DNA from: an uncultured Dorea sp.
GTDB lineage: Bacteria; Bacillota_A; Clostridia; Lachnospirales; Lachnospiraceae
Direction of reading: 5' to 3'
DNA length: 56,776 bases
NCBI GenBank assembly: GCA_910579015.1
Contig: CAJTRO010000002.1
Coordinates: 90,520-147,295 of the forward strand
In this document: positions 17,836 to 26,581 of the stretch, in pieces
Layout: every line of letters begins with the position of its first letter
Numbering within the stretch: position 1 is the stretch's first letter
Program-made: the position numbers and the translations under genes
Notes under the pieces: model-generated
Told to the model about the DNA's origin: nothing
What the model saw: the letters and a program-made list of their open reading frames with translations, nothing else
The model's database searches: none

Positions 17836-17863
17836 ATTATATCAAATTAACAGCCATTTGCAA
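17836..17863 (-). promoter_or_regulatory. Sigma-A promoter of the Asp23-nusB-...-recN operon
   Basis: On the minus strand TTGCAA (17858-17863), a 16-base spacer and TATAAT (17836-17841) lie just before the Asp23 gene. The prfC gene upstream ends at 17946, so this promoter starts the long operon that ends at the recN terminator. Confidence 0.65.
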
Positions 17864-17945
17864 AGTAGGGGACAGCTTTTATTTTTCTTTTGCCGTAACA
17901 GTTGTTACTGGCCGCACGCCGCTGTTCCTTTCCGTCTGATATAGA

Positions 17946-19550
17946 TTAAGATCTTCCGAACTCGGACAGCTCAAGTCCCTTATTGCGGTCTACGGTCATA
18001 CGGATGCTCCAGTCATTCACGAAGAGGAGCAGCGGCCGTCCCTTTAAATCCTTGACCTTCTTCATGCCAGAGGTTCCGGTCAGCCTGTCAAGGTCGATAT
18101 CCGTATTCTCAATCCAGCGGATATACTCATAGGGCAGGTTGTCGAGACGGATATCCACGTTATACTCATTCTCAAGACGGTATTTCAGGACATCGAACTG
18201 CAAGACGCCCACTACGCCTACAATAATCTCCTCCATACCCGTGTTGAACTCCTGAAAGATCTGGATAGCGCCCTCCTGGGCGATCTGGTTGATCCCTTTG
18301 ATGAACTGCTTCCGCTTCATGGTATCCACCTGCCGTACCCTGGCAAAATGCTCCGGGGCAAAGGTCGGGATCCCCTCATAGGTGAAGCGTTTTGGTGAGG
18401 TCGTCAATGTATCCCCAATGGAGAAGATCCCCGGATCAAATACTCCGATGATATCCCCTCCGTATGCCTTATCTATCATCTTGCGTTCACTTGCCATCAT
18501 CTGCTGGGGCTGGGAGAGCCGTACCTTCTTGCCTCCCTGGATATGGAATACATCCATCCCCGCCTCAAATTCACCGGAACAGATCCGCATAAACGCAATC
18601 CGGTCCCGATGCGCCTTGTTCATATTGGCCTGGATCTTGAACACAAACGCGGAGAAATCCTTCTCTTCCATCGGATCTACCGCGCCCTTGTCGGACTTCC
18701 GCGGAAGAGGCGAGGTCGTCATACTCAGGAAATGCTTAAGGAACGTCTCCACGCCGAAGTTCGTAAGCGCAGAGCCAAAGAACACAGGAGACAGTTCTCC
18801 TTTGCTGACAAGCGCCTGATCAAACTTTGCTCCCGCTCCGTCCTGTAGTTCAATCTCTTCTCTAAGCTGCGCAAGCTGTGCATCCGTTACCCACTGACCG
18901 ATCTCATCATCTTCGATGGAGATCTTGCGCACTTCGCCCTGCGTCGTTCCCTTATGGGTATCCGAGAACAATTCCACCTTCCTGGTGTTCCGGTCGTAGA
19001 CTCCTTTAAACTCCTTGCCGGAGCCGATCGGCCAGTTGACCGGACATGTGGCGATCCCCAGTTCATTCTCAATATCATCCAGAAGCTCAAAGGTATCCAT
19101 CGCCTCCCTGTCCATCTTATTGATAAATGTGAAGATCGGGATATGGCGCATGGTACACACCTTGAACAGCTTCCTCGTCTGTGCCTCCACGCCCTTGGAA
19201 GCATCGATCACCATCACGGCCGAATCTGCCGCCATCAGCGTCCGGTAGGTATCCTCCGAGAAGTCCTGATGTCCGGGAGTATCCAGGATATTGATGCAAT
19301 ATCCGCCGTAGTTGAACTGCAATACGGATGATGTGACGGAAATACCCCTCTCCTTCTCGATCTCCATCCAGTCCGACACCGCGTGGCGCGCGGTTGCCTT
19401 TCCCTTAACACTTCCCGCCAGGTTGATCGCACCTCCATATAAGAGGAACTTCTCTGTCAGGGTTGTCTTACCGGCATCCGGGTGGGATATGATGGCGAAT
19501 GTACGCCGCTTGTTTATCTGATTCTTTATTTCATCTGCAATCTGTGACAT
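17946..19550 (-). CDS. prfC: Peptide chain release factor 3
   Basis: A 534-residue translational GTPase that recycles RF1 and RF2. The G1 motif is in SHPDAGKTTL (near residues 21-30), G3 in ILDTPGHQDF and G4 in INKMDR; the RF3-specific middle and C-terminal domains follow, and the total length matches RF3 rather than EF-G. It stands alone between the FtsA-like gene and the Asp23 operon, with its own promoter. Confidence 0.96.
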   Translation of the reverse strand: MSQIADEIKNQINKRRTFAIISHPDAGKTTLTEKFLLYGGAINLAGSVKGKATARHAVSDWMEIEKERGISVTSSVLQFNYGGYCINILDTPGHQDFSEDTYRTLMAADSAVMVIDASKGVEAQTRKLFKVCTMRHIPIFTFINKMDREAMDTFELLDDIENELGIATCPVNWPIGSGKEFKGVYDRNTRKVELFSDTHKGTTQGEVRKISIEDDEIGQWVTDAQLAQLREEIELQDGAGAKFDQALVSKGELSPVFFGSALTNFGVETFLKHFLSMTTSPLPRKSDKGAVDPMEEKDFSAFVFKIQANMNKAHRDRIAFMRICSGEFEAGMDVFHIQGGKKVRLSQPQQMMASERKMIDKAYGGDIIGVFDPGIFSIGDTLTTSPKRFTYEGIPTFAPEHFARVRQVDTMKRKQFIKGINQIAQEGAIQIFQEFNTGMEEIIVGVVGVLQFDVLKYRLENEYNVDIRLDNLPYEYIRWIENTDIDLDRLTGTSGMKKVKDLKGRPLLLFVNDWSIRMTVDRNKGLELSEFGRS

Positions 19551-19603
19551 ATGATAGAAACTCTCCTATTGATATAGTATAGCCGCTTTACGCGCTGATA
19601 AAC

Positions 19604-19632
19604 AGTATAGCATAACAATATGGATTCCTCAA
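19604..19632 (-). promoter_or_regulatory. Promoter of prfC
   Basis: On the minus strand TTGAGG (19627-19632), a 17-base spacer and TATACT (19604-19609) precede prfC by about 50 bases. The FtsA-like gene ends just upstream at 19643, with no clear terminator in between. Confidence 0.55.
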
Positions 19633-19642
19633 TATACTAAAA

Positions 19643-22423
19643 TCATATCTTCTCTTCCTCTATAACGATGACGTCGCCCGCCGCAAGCTTCTGCTGGAAC
19701 ATGCCCGGTTCACCGTTTACAAGAAGGTTGATCGTCCCCTTGGGGTGGTGCAGATCAATCCCGGAATACTGGAGCAGATCCATCAGATAGTACGCCCCGC
19801 CGTCCTCTTTCTGCGGCAGACGGAGCGTCGAGCCGTTAAGCTTAAAGATGACCTCCGGCCGGCTCTGTACAGGTACTGCTCCTGACATACTCTGCCCGGT
19901 TCCCCGTTCTGCACCGTTTTGCCCGGCCGGCGCTTCTGACACGCCCGGAGCAGACAACTGCCCCTGTCTGCCCTGCCCGGACGGCCGTGCAAGCCGGCTT
20001 CTTATAGACATCCCTTCCGGCTTTTCGGGCACTCCTGTTCCGGCCCGTTCCTGCCCGGATACTTCCGTTTCTGTTCGCCCCGGCTGTCCAGACACTCCTG
20101 TTCCGGCCCGGCCCGGCTGTCCGGATACTTCTGTTTCGGCCCGCCCTGGCTGTCCGGATACTCCTGTTCTTGCCCGCCCTGGCTGTCCGGATACTTCCGT
20201 TCCTGCCCTGCTCAGCCGTCCAGATACTCCTGTGCCGGCCCGCCCCGGCCGTCCGGATGCTTCCGTTCCCGCCGTCAACTTCGAGCCTGCCTCCTGTGCC
20301 GGAACATCCAGAAGATCATCCTCTCCTGCACCAAACTTTAGTACAAGCTGTTCATCCTCAATCGCACGGTCCTCATACTCTATATACTCGTCTATCCCCT
20401 CATGCACCTCTTCTGACACCACAGTATCCCCGGTATCAGCCCCGGCATCAGATTCCGGCGGTTTCCCCAAAGCTTCTGTATCCGGCTTCCCAGTGGCCGG
20501 TACATCTGTATAAGAGACACGGGCTCTCGGCCTTACGGCTTCCTCCTGCCTGCCAGATTCATCCGGCGCGAAACTTTCCTGATCGTCCTCTCTTCTCCGG
20601 CCTGCATCTCTTCTCTGCTCTGCATATCCATCCCGGCCTGCATCCCCTTCCCGGTCTGCATTTCCTCTTTGGTCTGTATCTTCTTCCAAGTCTTCTTCTT
20701 CGTTCTGCTCTGTATCTTCTTCCCAGTCTTCTTCTGCGTCAGACGTCCGCATCGAATCTGCTCTTTCGGTCCGGACGCTTCGAACCGGCTCTTCTTTCTC
20801 ACTTACTTCTTTCGGCATACGGATCCGGATCACATCCCCGATCCTGAGCGGCGTATCTAACGGCATGATCCTCCCGTTCAGGGTAATCTCCAGACACCTG
20901 TCGGCCCCCTCGATATCCCCAAGACATACATTGGCCGGAACGCCCGGAACTGCCGGAACAAAATCAATACAATCTCCCGCGTTGATAACCGTCGACAGCT
21001 TCCCCTCCTTCTTATTGATCAGAAGAACCGCCGGCTCGGCCGCCGTACCGTAGAAGGCTTTACGCTTCCCGTTCACCGTCACAGACAGACTGGAACCAGG
21101 CCGTCCCATCACATCCTGAAAATTAAATCCATTCATCATCAGAAGATTGAGCGCCGTGAATGTTCCGCTTCGAAACAGCTTCGCCGGTCTTCCGTTCAAG
21201 GTCACCCGGAAACTGTCGTTGATGAGATTCAGGCCGGATGAAATGGTGATCCCAAGCGGTGTCGCATACTCCGGATTATTCAGGTCATAGTCGTCCGAAA
21301 ATGCACTGATACGGAAATTGTTGCCGGCGACAGCCACGCGGTTCGCATCCATCTGCAAAGCCGCCGTAATTCCTTCCTTAAGTCCCGCAAGCTTGCTCCC
21401 GCCGCCTGCCAGAAAGAGCGCGGACGGCGCGCTGCCATTTACCTCAAGCACCTTTCCCGCAATCTCCTTGCACAGCATATCCAGCGTTCCCTGGATGCAC
21501 TGAAGGATCTCCTCTCTTGATGCCTTACGCTCAAATCCAAGGATGTCCGTAAAGGTGACGACCTCTTCCTTTTCAATCTGCGCTTTCATAGATTCTGACG
21601 TCGCGAAGTCCACAAGATATTCGTGCATGAGCTTCTCCGTGATCTCGTCGCCTGCCACCGTGGCCATGGTATAGCCCGTCACGCTTCCGCCCGTACACGC
21701 GGCGATATCTGAAGTTCCGGCCCCGATATCAACCATAACCAGATTCAGCAGCCTTAAGTTCTCAGGGATGGCCGCATTGATTGCCGCAATCGGCTCAAGG
21801 GTTACGCTGACCACTTCAAGTCCGATCTTATTCATAGTCGTATACAGACTCTCCACCACTTCACTCGGAAGAAATGTTGCGATCAGGTCCACTTTCACAT
21901 TCTGCCCCCGATGGTCCTTAAGGCTTGAGATCCTGTACTCATCCAGAAAATACTGGCACACGGTATACCCTACCAGATAGAATCGTCTCGTATCATCCTC
22001 AGCGCTGTTCTCCGCGTCAAACGCTTCCTCCACCTTTCCGATGGCTCCGGCCTCCAGCCTGCTGATGATCTCCTCGGTGATCACCTGCTTATTGTGCAGG
22101 TCAATCTCGAATTCCGCACGCTTCGTCCTGAGCGCACGTCCCGCCGCCGCAACACAGACATGGTTCAGCTTGAAATGAACCTTCGCCTCCAGCCGCTTCT
22201 TGATCTTTCCTGCCAGTACCGCCACCTTCTCTATATTCTCTATCTGCCCGTCGATCATCGCACGTTCCGTATGCTCTTCCTTCTCGATGGCAATGATCTT
22301 CACCTTCTCGTCCTCGATGACTCCGACCATTCCGATCACACTGCGTGTCCCGATATCCAAAGCAAATATCACATTCTCTGTCTGCGTCTGCATCTGTACT
22401 TTTTTGACTTGTCCCTTCGCCAT
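19643..22423 (-). CDS. FtsA/PilM-type actin-like ATPase with long repeat linker and C-terminal beta-grasp-like domain
   Basis: A 926-residue protein. The first ~390 residues are an FtsA-like actin fold: phosphate-1 motif ALDIGTRS near residue 21, MVDIGAGTSDIA near 230 and the adenosine motif LFLAGGGSKL near 340, with an FtsA-type 1C insertion. Two small domains follow (about 405-540), then an acidic and arginine-rich low-complexity stretch, a tract of ten-residue repeats (about 715-800) and a C-terminal domain (about 850-926, ending in AAGDVIVIEEEKI) resembling the small middle domains. ATG at 22423 is chosen because AGGAGG lies six bases upstream; an ATG at 22429 overlaps that site. It lacks an obvious amphipathic FtsA tail. 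A cytoskeletal or division-related role is likely; partners are unknown. Confidence 0.75.
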   Translation of the reverse strand: MAKGQVKKVQMQTQTENVIFALDIGTRSVIGMVGVIEDEKVKIIAIEKEEHTERAMIDGQIENIEKVAVLAGKIKKRLEAKVHFKLNHVCVAAAGRALRTKRAEFEIDLHNKQVITEEIISRLEAGAIGKVEEAFDAENSAEDDTRRFYLVGYTVCQYFLDEYRISSLKDHRGQNVKVDLIATFLPSEVVESLYTTMNKIGLEVVSVTLEPIAAINAAIPENLRLLNLVMVDIGAGTSDIAACTGGSVTGYTMATVAGDEITEKLMHEYLVDFATSESMKAQIEKEEVVTFTDILGFERKASREEILQCIQGTLDMLCKEIAGKVLEVNGSAPSALFLAGGGSKLAGLKEGITAALQMDANRVAVAGNNFRISAFSDDYDLNNPEYATPLGITISSGLNLINDSFRVTLNGRPAKLFRSGTFTALNLLMMNGFNFQDVMGRPGSSLSVTVNGKRKAFYGTAAEPAVLLINKKEGKLSTVINAGDCIDFVPAVPGVPANVCLGDIEGADRCLEITLNGRIMPLDTPLRIGDVIRIRMPKEVSEKEEPVRSVRTERADSMRTSDAEEDWEEDTEQNEEEDLEEDTDQRGNADREGDAGRDGYAEQRRDAGRRREDDQESFAPDESGRQEEAVRPRARVSYTDVPATGKPDTEALGKPPESDAGADTGDTVVSEEVHEGIDEYIEYEDRAIEDEQLVLKFGAGEDDLLDVPAQEAGSKLTAGTEASGRPGRAGTGVSGRLSRAGTEVSGQPGRARTGVSGQPGRAETEVSGQPGRAGTGVSGQPGRTETEVSGQERAGTGVPEKPEGMSIRSRLARPSGQGRQGQLSAPGVSEAPAGQNGAERGTGQSMSGAVPVQSRPEVIFKLNGSTLRLPQKEDGGAYYLMDLLQYSGIDLHHPKGTINLLVNGEPGMFQQKLAAGDVIVIEEEKI
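20030..20272 (-). repeat. In-frame tandem repeat of about 30 bp (eight copies) inside the FtsA-like gene
   Basis: Eight degenerate 30-base units encode a ten-residue repeat of the type VSGQPGRAGT. Units alternate between a TEVSG and a TGVSG form, giving a 60-base (20-residue) higher-order period; one unit is three bases short. Reading frame is kept throughout. The linker is rich in Gly, Pro, Arg and Thr and is probably disordered. Confidence 0.85.
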
Positions 22424-22489
22424 GCCCATCCTCCTGTACCATACGAGCAGTTTTCTTATTTGATACGCTCATACCTTTTCATGCTATTT

Positions 22490-22518
22490 ATTATAGTAAA
22501 ATTCAGTTTCAATGTAAA
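22490..22518 (-). promoter_or_regulatory. Promoter of the FtsA-like gene
   Basis: On the minus strand TTTACA (22513-22518), a 17-base spacer and TATAAT (22490-22495) lie about 65 bases before the start codon, downstream of the ackA terminator. Confidence 0.6.
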
Positions 22519-22561
22519 TATCTTTTCGGGTAAATATATTTCCGGACAATTATCTTTTCAG

Positions 22562-22605
22562 AAAGAAAAGGAGCTGATGCAAAATAGCGTATAACCGCTA
22601 TTTCA
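22562..22605 (-). terminator. Terminator after ackA
   Basis: On the minus strand GGGGCTG (22599-22605) pairs with CAGCTCC (22570-22576), and the inner arms AAATAGCG/CGCTATTT pair around a GTTATA loop. TTTTCTTTC follows. It lies 46 bases after the ackA stop codon. Confidence 0.8.
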
Positions 22606-22651
22606 CAACAGCCCCGTACTGACTATCTATTCTTATTCTAAATAACCTGCT

Positions 22652-23842
22652 CTATACCAGCGCAACTGTCTCGCGTGCAATCGCAAGCTCCTCATTCGTA
22701 GGAATTACCATAACCTTCACTTTGGAGTCCGGTGTGGAGATCGTAATCTCCTCTCCGCGCTTCTTGTTCGCATCCTCATCGATCGTGATTCCTAAGTATC
22801 CAAGGTACTTCGTAACAGATGAACGTACAGTTCCGGAATTCTCTCCGATACCTGCCGTAAATGCGATCACATCCACGCCGTTCATCGCCGCAACATAACT
22901 TCCAACATATTTTGCAACACGGTATCCAAATACCTCAAGAGCAACCCTTGCCTCGTTATTTCCGGAATTCGCGCCGTCCTCAAGATCGCGGAAATCACTG
23001 GACAGATTGTTGGAAAGTCCGAATACACCAGACTTCTTGTTCAGCATGTTCATAAGACCTGCAATATCCAGTCCTTCCTTCTTGGAGATGAACTCTAAGA
23101 TCGCCGGATCGATGTCACCGGAACGTGTTCCCATTACAAGCCCCTCAAGAGGTGTAAGTCCCATGGAAGTATCTACGGATTTTCCGTTCTCTACCGCACA
23201 GATGCTGGCGCCGTTACCCAAGTGGCATACGATGGTCTTCACCTGATCGTAAGGCTTTCCTGCCAGTTCTGCCGCTCTCTTGGAAACGAAGCTGTGGCTT
23301 GTGCCGTGGAAGCCGTATCTTCTTACCTTGTATTTGTCATAATACTCGTATGGAAGACCGTACATATAAGCCTTCTCCGGCATGGTCTGATGGAAAGCTG
23401 TATCAAACACGGCAACCATAGGCGTACCCGGCATCAGTTCCTGACATGCATTGATACCGATAAGGTTCGCCGGATTATGAAGAGGTGCAAGATCGTTACA
23501 CTCTTCGATCGCAGCCTTCACTTCATCTGTGATCACTACAGAACTTGCAAACTTCTCTCCGCCGTGTACCACGCGGTGTCCCACTGCACTGATCTCGCTT
23601 AAGCTCTTCACAACGCCTGTATCAGCGTCTGTCAGAGCGTCGATTACGAACTGGATCGCCTCCGTATGGGTAGGCATGGCCTTATCTGACTTCACCTTCT
23701 CTCCGCCTTCCGGCTGGTAAGTAAGACTTCCGTCGATACCGATCCTCTCGCAGAGCCCCTTCGCAAGAACCTGCTCAGAATCAGAATTGATCAATTGAAA
23801 CTTTAAAGATGAACTTCCACAGTTGATAACTAATACATTCAT
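22652..23842 (-). CDS. ackA: Acetate kinase
   Basis: A 396-residue kinase that makes ATP from acetyl phosphate and ADP. The N-terminal NCGSSSLKF and the signature VVHGGEKF, the central GFHGTSH with the conserved histidine, and the late FTAGIGENS motif are all present. It follows pta by 66 bases, forming the standard acetate-producing pair that yields ATP in fermentation, and ends in a terminator. Confidence 0.98.
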   Translation of the reverse strand: MNVLVINCGSSSLKFQLINSDSEQVLAKGLCERIGIDGSLTYQPEGGEKVKSDKAMPTHTEAIQFVIDALTDADTGVVKSLSEISAVGHRVVHGGEKFASSVVITDEVKAAIEECNDLAPLHNPANLIGINACQELMPGTPMVAVFDTAFHQTMPEKAYMYGLPYEYYDKYKVRRYGFHGTSHSFVSKRAAELAGKPYDQVKTIVCHLGNGASICAVENGKSVDTSMGLTPLEGLVMGTRSGDIDPAILEFISKKEGLDIAGLMNMLNKKSGVFGLSNNLSSDFRDLEDGANSGNNEARVALEVFGYRVAKYVGSYVAAMNGVDVIAFTAGIGENSGTVRSSVTKYLGYLGITIDEDANKKRGEEITISTPDSKVKVMVIPTNEELAIARETVALV

Positions 23843-23908
23843 TTGTTTTCCCTCTCTTATTCTTTTTATTTTCCTAAAATCTTGATCTGAAAAGACTTCA
23901 CCAAGTCC

Positions 23909-24904
23909 TTATTCCATACACTGTACGGCCGTGATCGCCACTACGCCTTCGATATCCTGAGCGCTGCATCCGCGGGACAGGTCGTTGACCGGCGCCGCAA
24001 TACCCTGTGTGAGCGGTCCGTAAGCTTCTGCCTTGGCAAGCCTCTGCACCAGCTTGTAACCGATATTACCCGCGTCAAGGTCAGGGAATACCAGTACGTT
24101 CGCCTTACCTGCAACCGGGCTTCCCGGCGCCTTGGACGCACCGATCTCCGGTACAATAGCCGCATCCAGCTGGAATTCACCGTCAAGCAGTAATCCTTCC
24201 GGCGCGTTCTCCTTCGCAATACGCGTTGCTTCCAGAACCTTGTCCACATCCGCATGTTTTGCACTTCCCTTTGTGGAGTGAGACAACATCGCCACAACCG
24301 GCTCCTTGCCTGTCAGTGTCCGGAATGACTCTGCGGAAGAAAGTGCGATTGCCGCTAACTTCTCCGGATCCGGATTCTGCTCCAGACCGGAATCTGCAAA
24401 AATAAAGGTTCCGTCTGCGCCCATGTCGCAGTCCGGCACTACCATTACAAAGAACGCTGAAACCAGCTTAGTGCCAGGCTTCGTCTTCAGGATCTGAAGA
24501 CACGGCCTTAAAGTATCCGCCGTGGAGTGGCACGCGCCTGATACCATACCGTCTGCATCCTTCATCTTAACCATCATAACGCCATAATACAGATAGTTCG
24601 TCAGCAAAAGCTCTCTTGCCTGCTCTTCTGTCATGCCCTTCTTCTGCCTTAACTCGACCAGCTTCGCGATATAGGCATCCGTCTTCTCATACGTTGCCGG
24701 ATCAACGATCACTGCGCCGCTGATGTCAAAAGAACCCTTGTTCTTCGCGATCTCTTCCTCGCTTCCGATCAGGATCAGATTGGCTGTCCCCTCTTTCAAG
24801 ACTGCCTCTGCCGCTTCATAAGTTCTGATGTCTTCTGTCTCCGGCAATACGATCGTCTTCTTGTCTGTCTTCGCTTTTGCTTTGATCTCATCTATAAATC
24901 CCAT
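23909..24904 (-). CDS. pta: Phosphate acetyltransferase
   Basis: A 331-residue short-form Pta that converts acetyl-CoA and phosphate to acetyl phosphate. Family motifs include VLPETEDIR near the N-terminus, SGACHSTADTLRP, and the C-terminal PVNDLSRGCS. The start at 24904 (MGFIDEIK) has GGAAAGGAG about ten bases upstream; an earlier in-frame codon lies within that site. Upstream of ackA in the same operon, driven by the promoter at 24943-24971. Confidence 0.97.
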   Translation of the reverse strand: MGFIDEIKAKAKTDKKTIVLPETEDIRTYEAAEAVLKEGTANLILIGSEEEIAKNKGSFDISGAVIVDPATYEKTDAYIAKLVELRQKKGMTEEQARELLLTNYLYYGVMMVKMKDADGMVSGACHSTADTLRPCLQILKTKPGTKLVSAFFVMVVPDCDMGADGTFIFADSGLEQNPDPEKLAAIALSSAESFRTLTGKEPVVAMLSHSTKGSAKHADVDKVLEATRIAKENAPEGLLLDGEFQLDAAIVPEIGASKAPGSPVAGKANVLVFPDLDAGNIGYKLVQRLAKAEAYGPLTQGIAAPVNDLSRGCSAQDIEGVVAITAVQCME

Positions 24905-24942
24905 GATTGATAGACTCCTTTCCATATATTCTCAATATTTTT

Positions 24943-24971
24943 ATTATAATACAAAGAGACCTTGCGGACAA
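24943..24971 (-). promoter_or_regulatory. Promoter of pta-ackA, overlapping the mgtE terminator
   Basis: On the minus strand TTGTCC (24966-24971), a 17-base spacer and a perfect TATAAT (24943-24948) precede pta. The -35 hexamer lies in the loop and descending arm of the mgtE terminator hairpin, so the two signals share DNA. Confidence 0.7.
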
Positions 24972-24978
24972 GGTCTCT
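24943..24978 (-). terminator. Terminator after mgtE
   Basis: On the minus strand AGAGACCTTG (24969-24978) and CAAGGTCTCT (24955-24964) form a ten-base-pair stem with a four-base TCCG loop, followed by TTGTATTATAAT. It lies about 50 bases after the mgtE stop. The T-rich tail coincides with the pta -10 element. Confidence 0.8.
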
Positions 24979-25030
24979 TCTGAATAATCTTATGTCTATT
25001 TTTCAGTACAAGAACTCCTCTTTGCAGAAA

Positions 25031-26407
25031 TCACAGCGCGAACACCGCGCTCACGATCGCAAAATACACACTGATCGTACTGATATCCACCAGTGTAGAG
25101 ATCAGAGGCGTCGCCATAATGGCCGGATCAAGCCCCACCTTCTCGGCCGCCAGAGGCAGGGTACACCCCACCACCTTCGCAATAATGATCGTACACGCCA
25201 TCGTCGCCCCGATGGTGAACGCCATCGTAACGTCCCCCTGTCCCATGAGCATGATACGGATCCCATTGACAACTGACAGCACCACGCTTATGCAGACCGC
25301 AATCCGCACCTCCTTCCAGATCACCTTCAGCACATCCGCAAACTCAATCTCTCCCACCGCAAGTCCGCGGATCACCAGCGTGGAACTCTGGGAACCGCAG
25401 TTACCGCCCGTACCGGTGAGCATAGGAATGAAACCCGCAAGCTGCGGCATGACGGCAAGCGCGCTCTCATAGCTGTTCATGATCATCTGCGTCACCGTAG
25501 CGGAAAGCATAAGGAACATAAGCCATGGAATACGGCTCTTCACATGCTCCATCACGGTCGTCCCAAAATACGACTCCTCGCTTGGATGGACGCCGGCCAT
25601 GATACTGATATCCTCGGTCTCCTCCTCCTGCAATACCAGCATGGCATCGTCAACCGTTACGATCCCCACCATACACATCTCATGGTCCACGATCGGCAGC
25701 GCAATCAGGCCATACTTGGTGATCGTCCTCGCCACATCCTCCTGATCGTCCGTCGTCTGCGCATAGAGCATGTTCGTATCCATGATCTCCTCGATCAGCC
25801 TGGATTCGCCGGTGGTCAGAAGCTCCTTGACATCCACGGCGCCGATCAGCTTCTTCTTCTCCGTCACGTAACAGGTGTAGATCGTCTCCCGGTTCAGACC
25901 GATCTGCCGTATCCTTAAGATTGCATCCGCCACCGTCATCTCCCGGCGCAGTGCGATATAATCCACATTCATCACACTGCCGGCGCTGTCCTCGGGATAT
26001 TGCAGAAGCTGGTTGATCTGCCGGCGCTTCTCCTCGTCCGTCACCAGCAGAAGCCTGTCCACCACATTCGCCGGAAGCTCCTCTAAAACGTCCACCGTAT
26101 CGTCCAGATACATCTCTTCCATGACCTCTTCAAGCTCAGAGTCGGTCAGCGCATTGATCAGGACCTCACGCATATCGCTGTTCATATACGTGAACGTCTC
26201 TGCCGCCTCCTCCTTGACCAGAAGCCGGAACACCATGACCATCTGCTTCTGGTCAAATTCCTCCAATATGTCAGCCAGATCGACCGGATACATATTATTC
26301 TCTAATTCTTCTTTTAATTCCTTATACCTGCGTTTCTCCAGCATCTCCAGGATGCGTTCTTCGGTCAGCTCTTCCTTCCTTTCTTCTGCCCATTCCTCAT
26401 TCATCAT
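25031..26407 (-). CDS. mgtE: Magnesium transporter MgtE
   Basis: A 458-residue magnesium channel/transporter. It has an N-terminal acidic MgtE_N superhelix (to about residue 130), two CBS domains (about 135-255, cytoplasmic magnesium sensors) and a C-terminal part with five membrane segments, including the conserved PMLTGTGGNCGSQSSTLVIRG stretch near residue 335. AAGGAGGG precedes the ATG. It is transcribed alone, divergently from tmcAL. The 174-base divergent gap is short for an M-box riboswitch and I see none. Confidence 0.95.
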   Translation of the reverse strand: MMNEEWAEERKEELTEERILEMLEKRRYKELKEELENNMYPVDLADILEEFDQKQMVMVFRLLVKEEAAETFTYMNSDMREVLINALTDSELEEVMEEMYLDDTVDVLEELPANVVDRLLLVTDEEKRRQINQLLQYPEDSAGSVMNVDYIALRREMTVADAILRIRQIGLNRETIYTCYVTEKKKLIGAVDVKELLTTGESRLIEEIMDTNMLYAQTTDDQEDVARTITKYGLIALPIVDHEMCMVGIVTVDDAMLVLQEEETEDISIMAGVHPSEESYFGTTVMEHVKSRIPWLMFLMLSATVTQMIMNSYESALAVMPQLAGFIPMLTGTGGNCGSQSSTLVIRGLAVGEIEFADVLKVIWKEVRIAVCISVVLSVVNGIRIMLMGQGDVTMAFTIGATMACTIIIAKVVGCTLPLAAEKVGLDPAIMATPLISTLVDISTISVYFAIVSAVFAL

Positions 26408-26521
26408 GTATCCCTCCTTCCTGACATAATGTGTATGCTTCCCGCCAAAACCGGCGCTGTCTGCACTCTTCGTGCACTAACACCCCGACTCCAATATTTT
26501 GACAGACACCCCAACATATAT

Positions 26522-26550
26522 TTGCATACACAACTTTAATATAGTATAAT
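26522..26550 (+). promoter_or_regulatory. Promoter of tmcAL
   Basis: TTGCAT (26522-26527), a 17-base spacer and a perfect TATAAT (26545-26550) lie 31 bases before the tmcAL start codon; AAGGAG follows at the ribosome site. Confidence 0.75.
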
Positions 26551-26581
26551 CAATTTCAGAAAGATATACAAGGAGATTCTC

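Noticed and set aside
17860..17945. Hairpin around GTAACA/TGTTAC between prfC and the Asp23 gene as a terminator
   Set aside because: The stem is short and followed by A-rich, not T-rich, sequence in the direction of prfC transcription.
20030..20272. Regular 30-base repeats that could be taken for a CRISPR array
   Set aside because: The units are contiguous with no unique spacers, and they keep the reading frame of the FtsA-like gene as a ten-residue protein repeat.
26408..26581. Possible M-box magnesium riboswitch in front of mgtE
   Set aside because: The gap is only 174 bases, is shared with the divergent tmcAL promoter, and I could not find the conserved M-box helices. A covariance-model search would decide.
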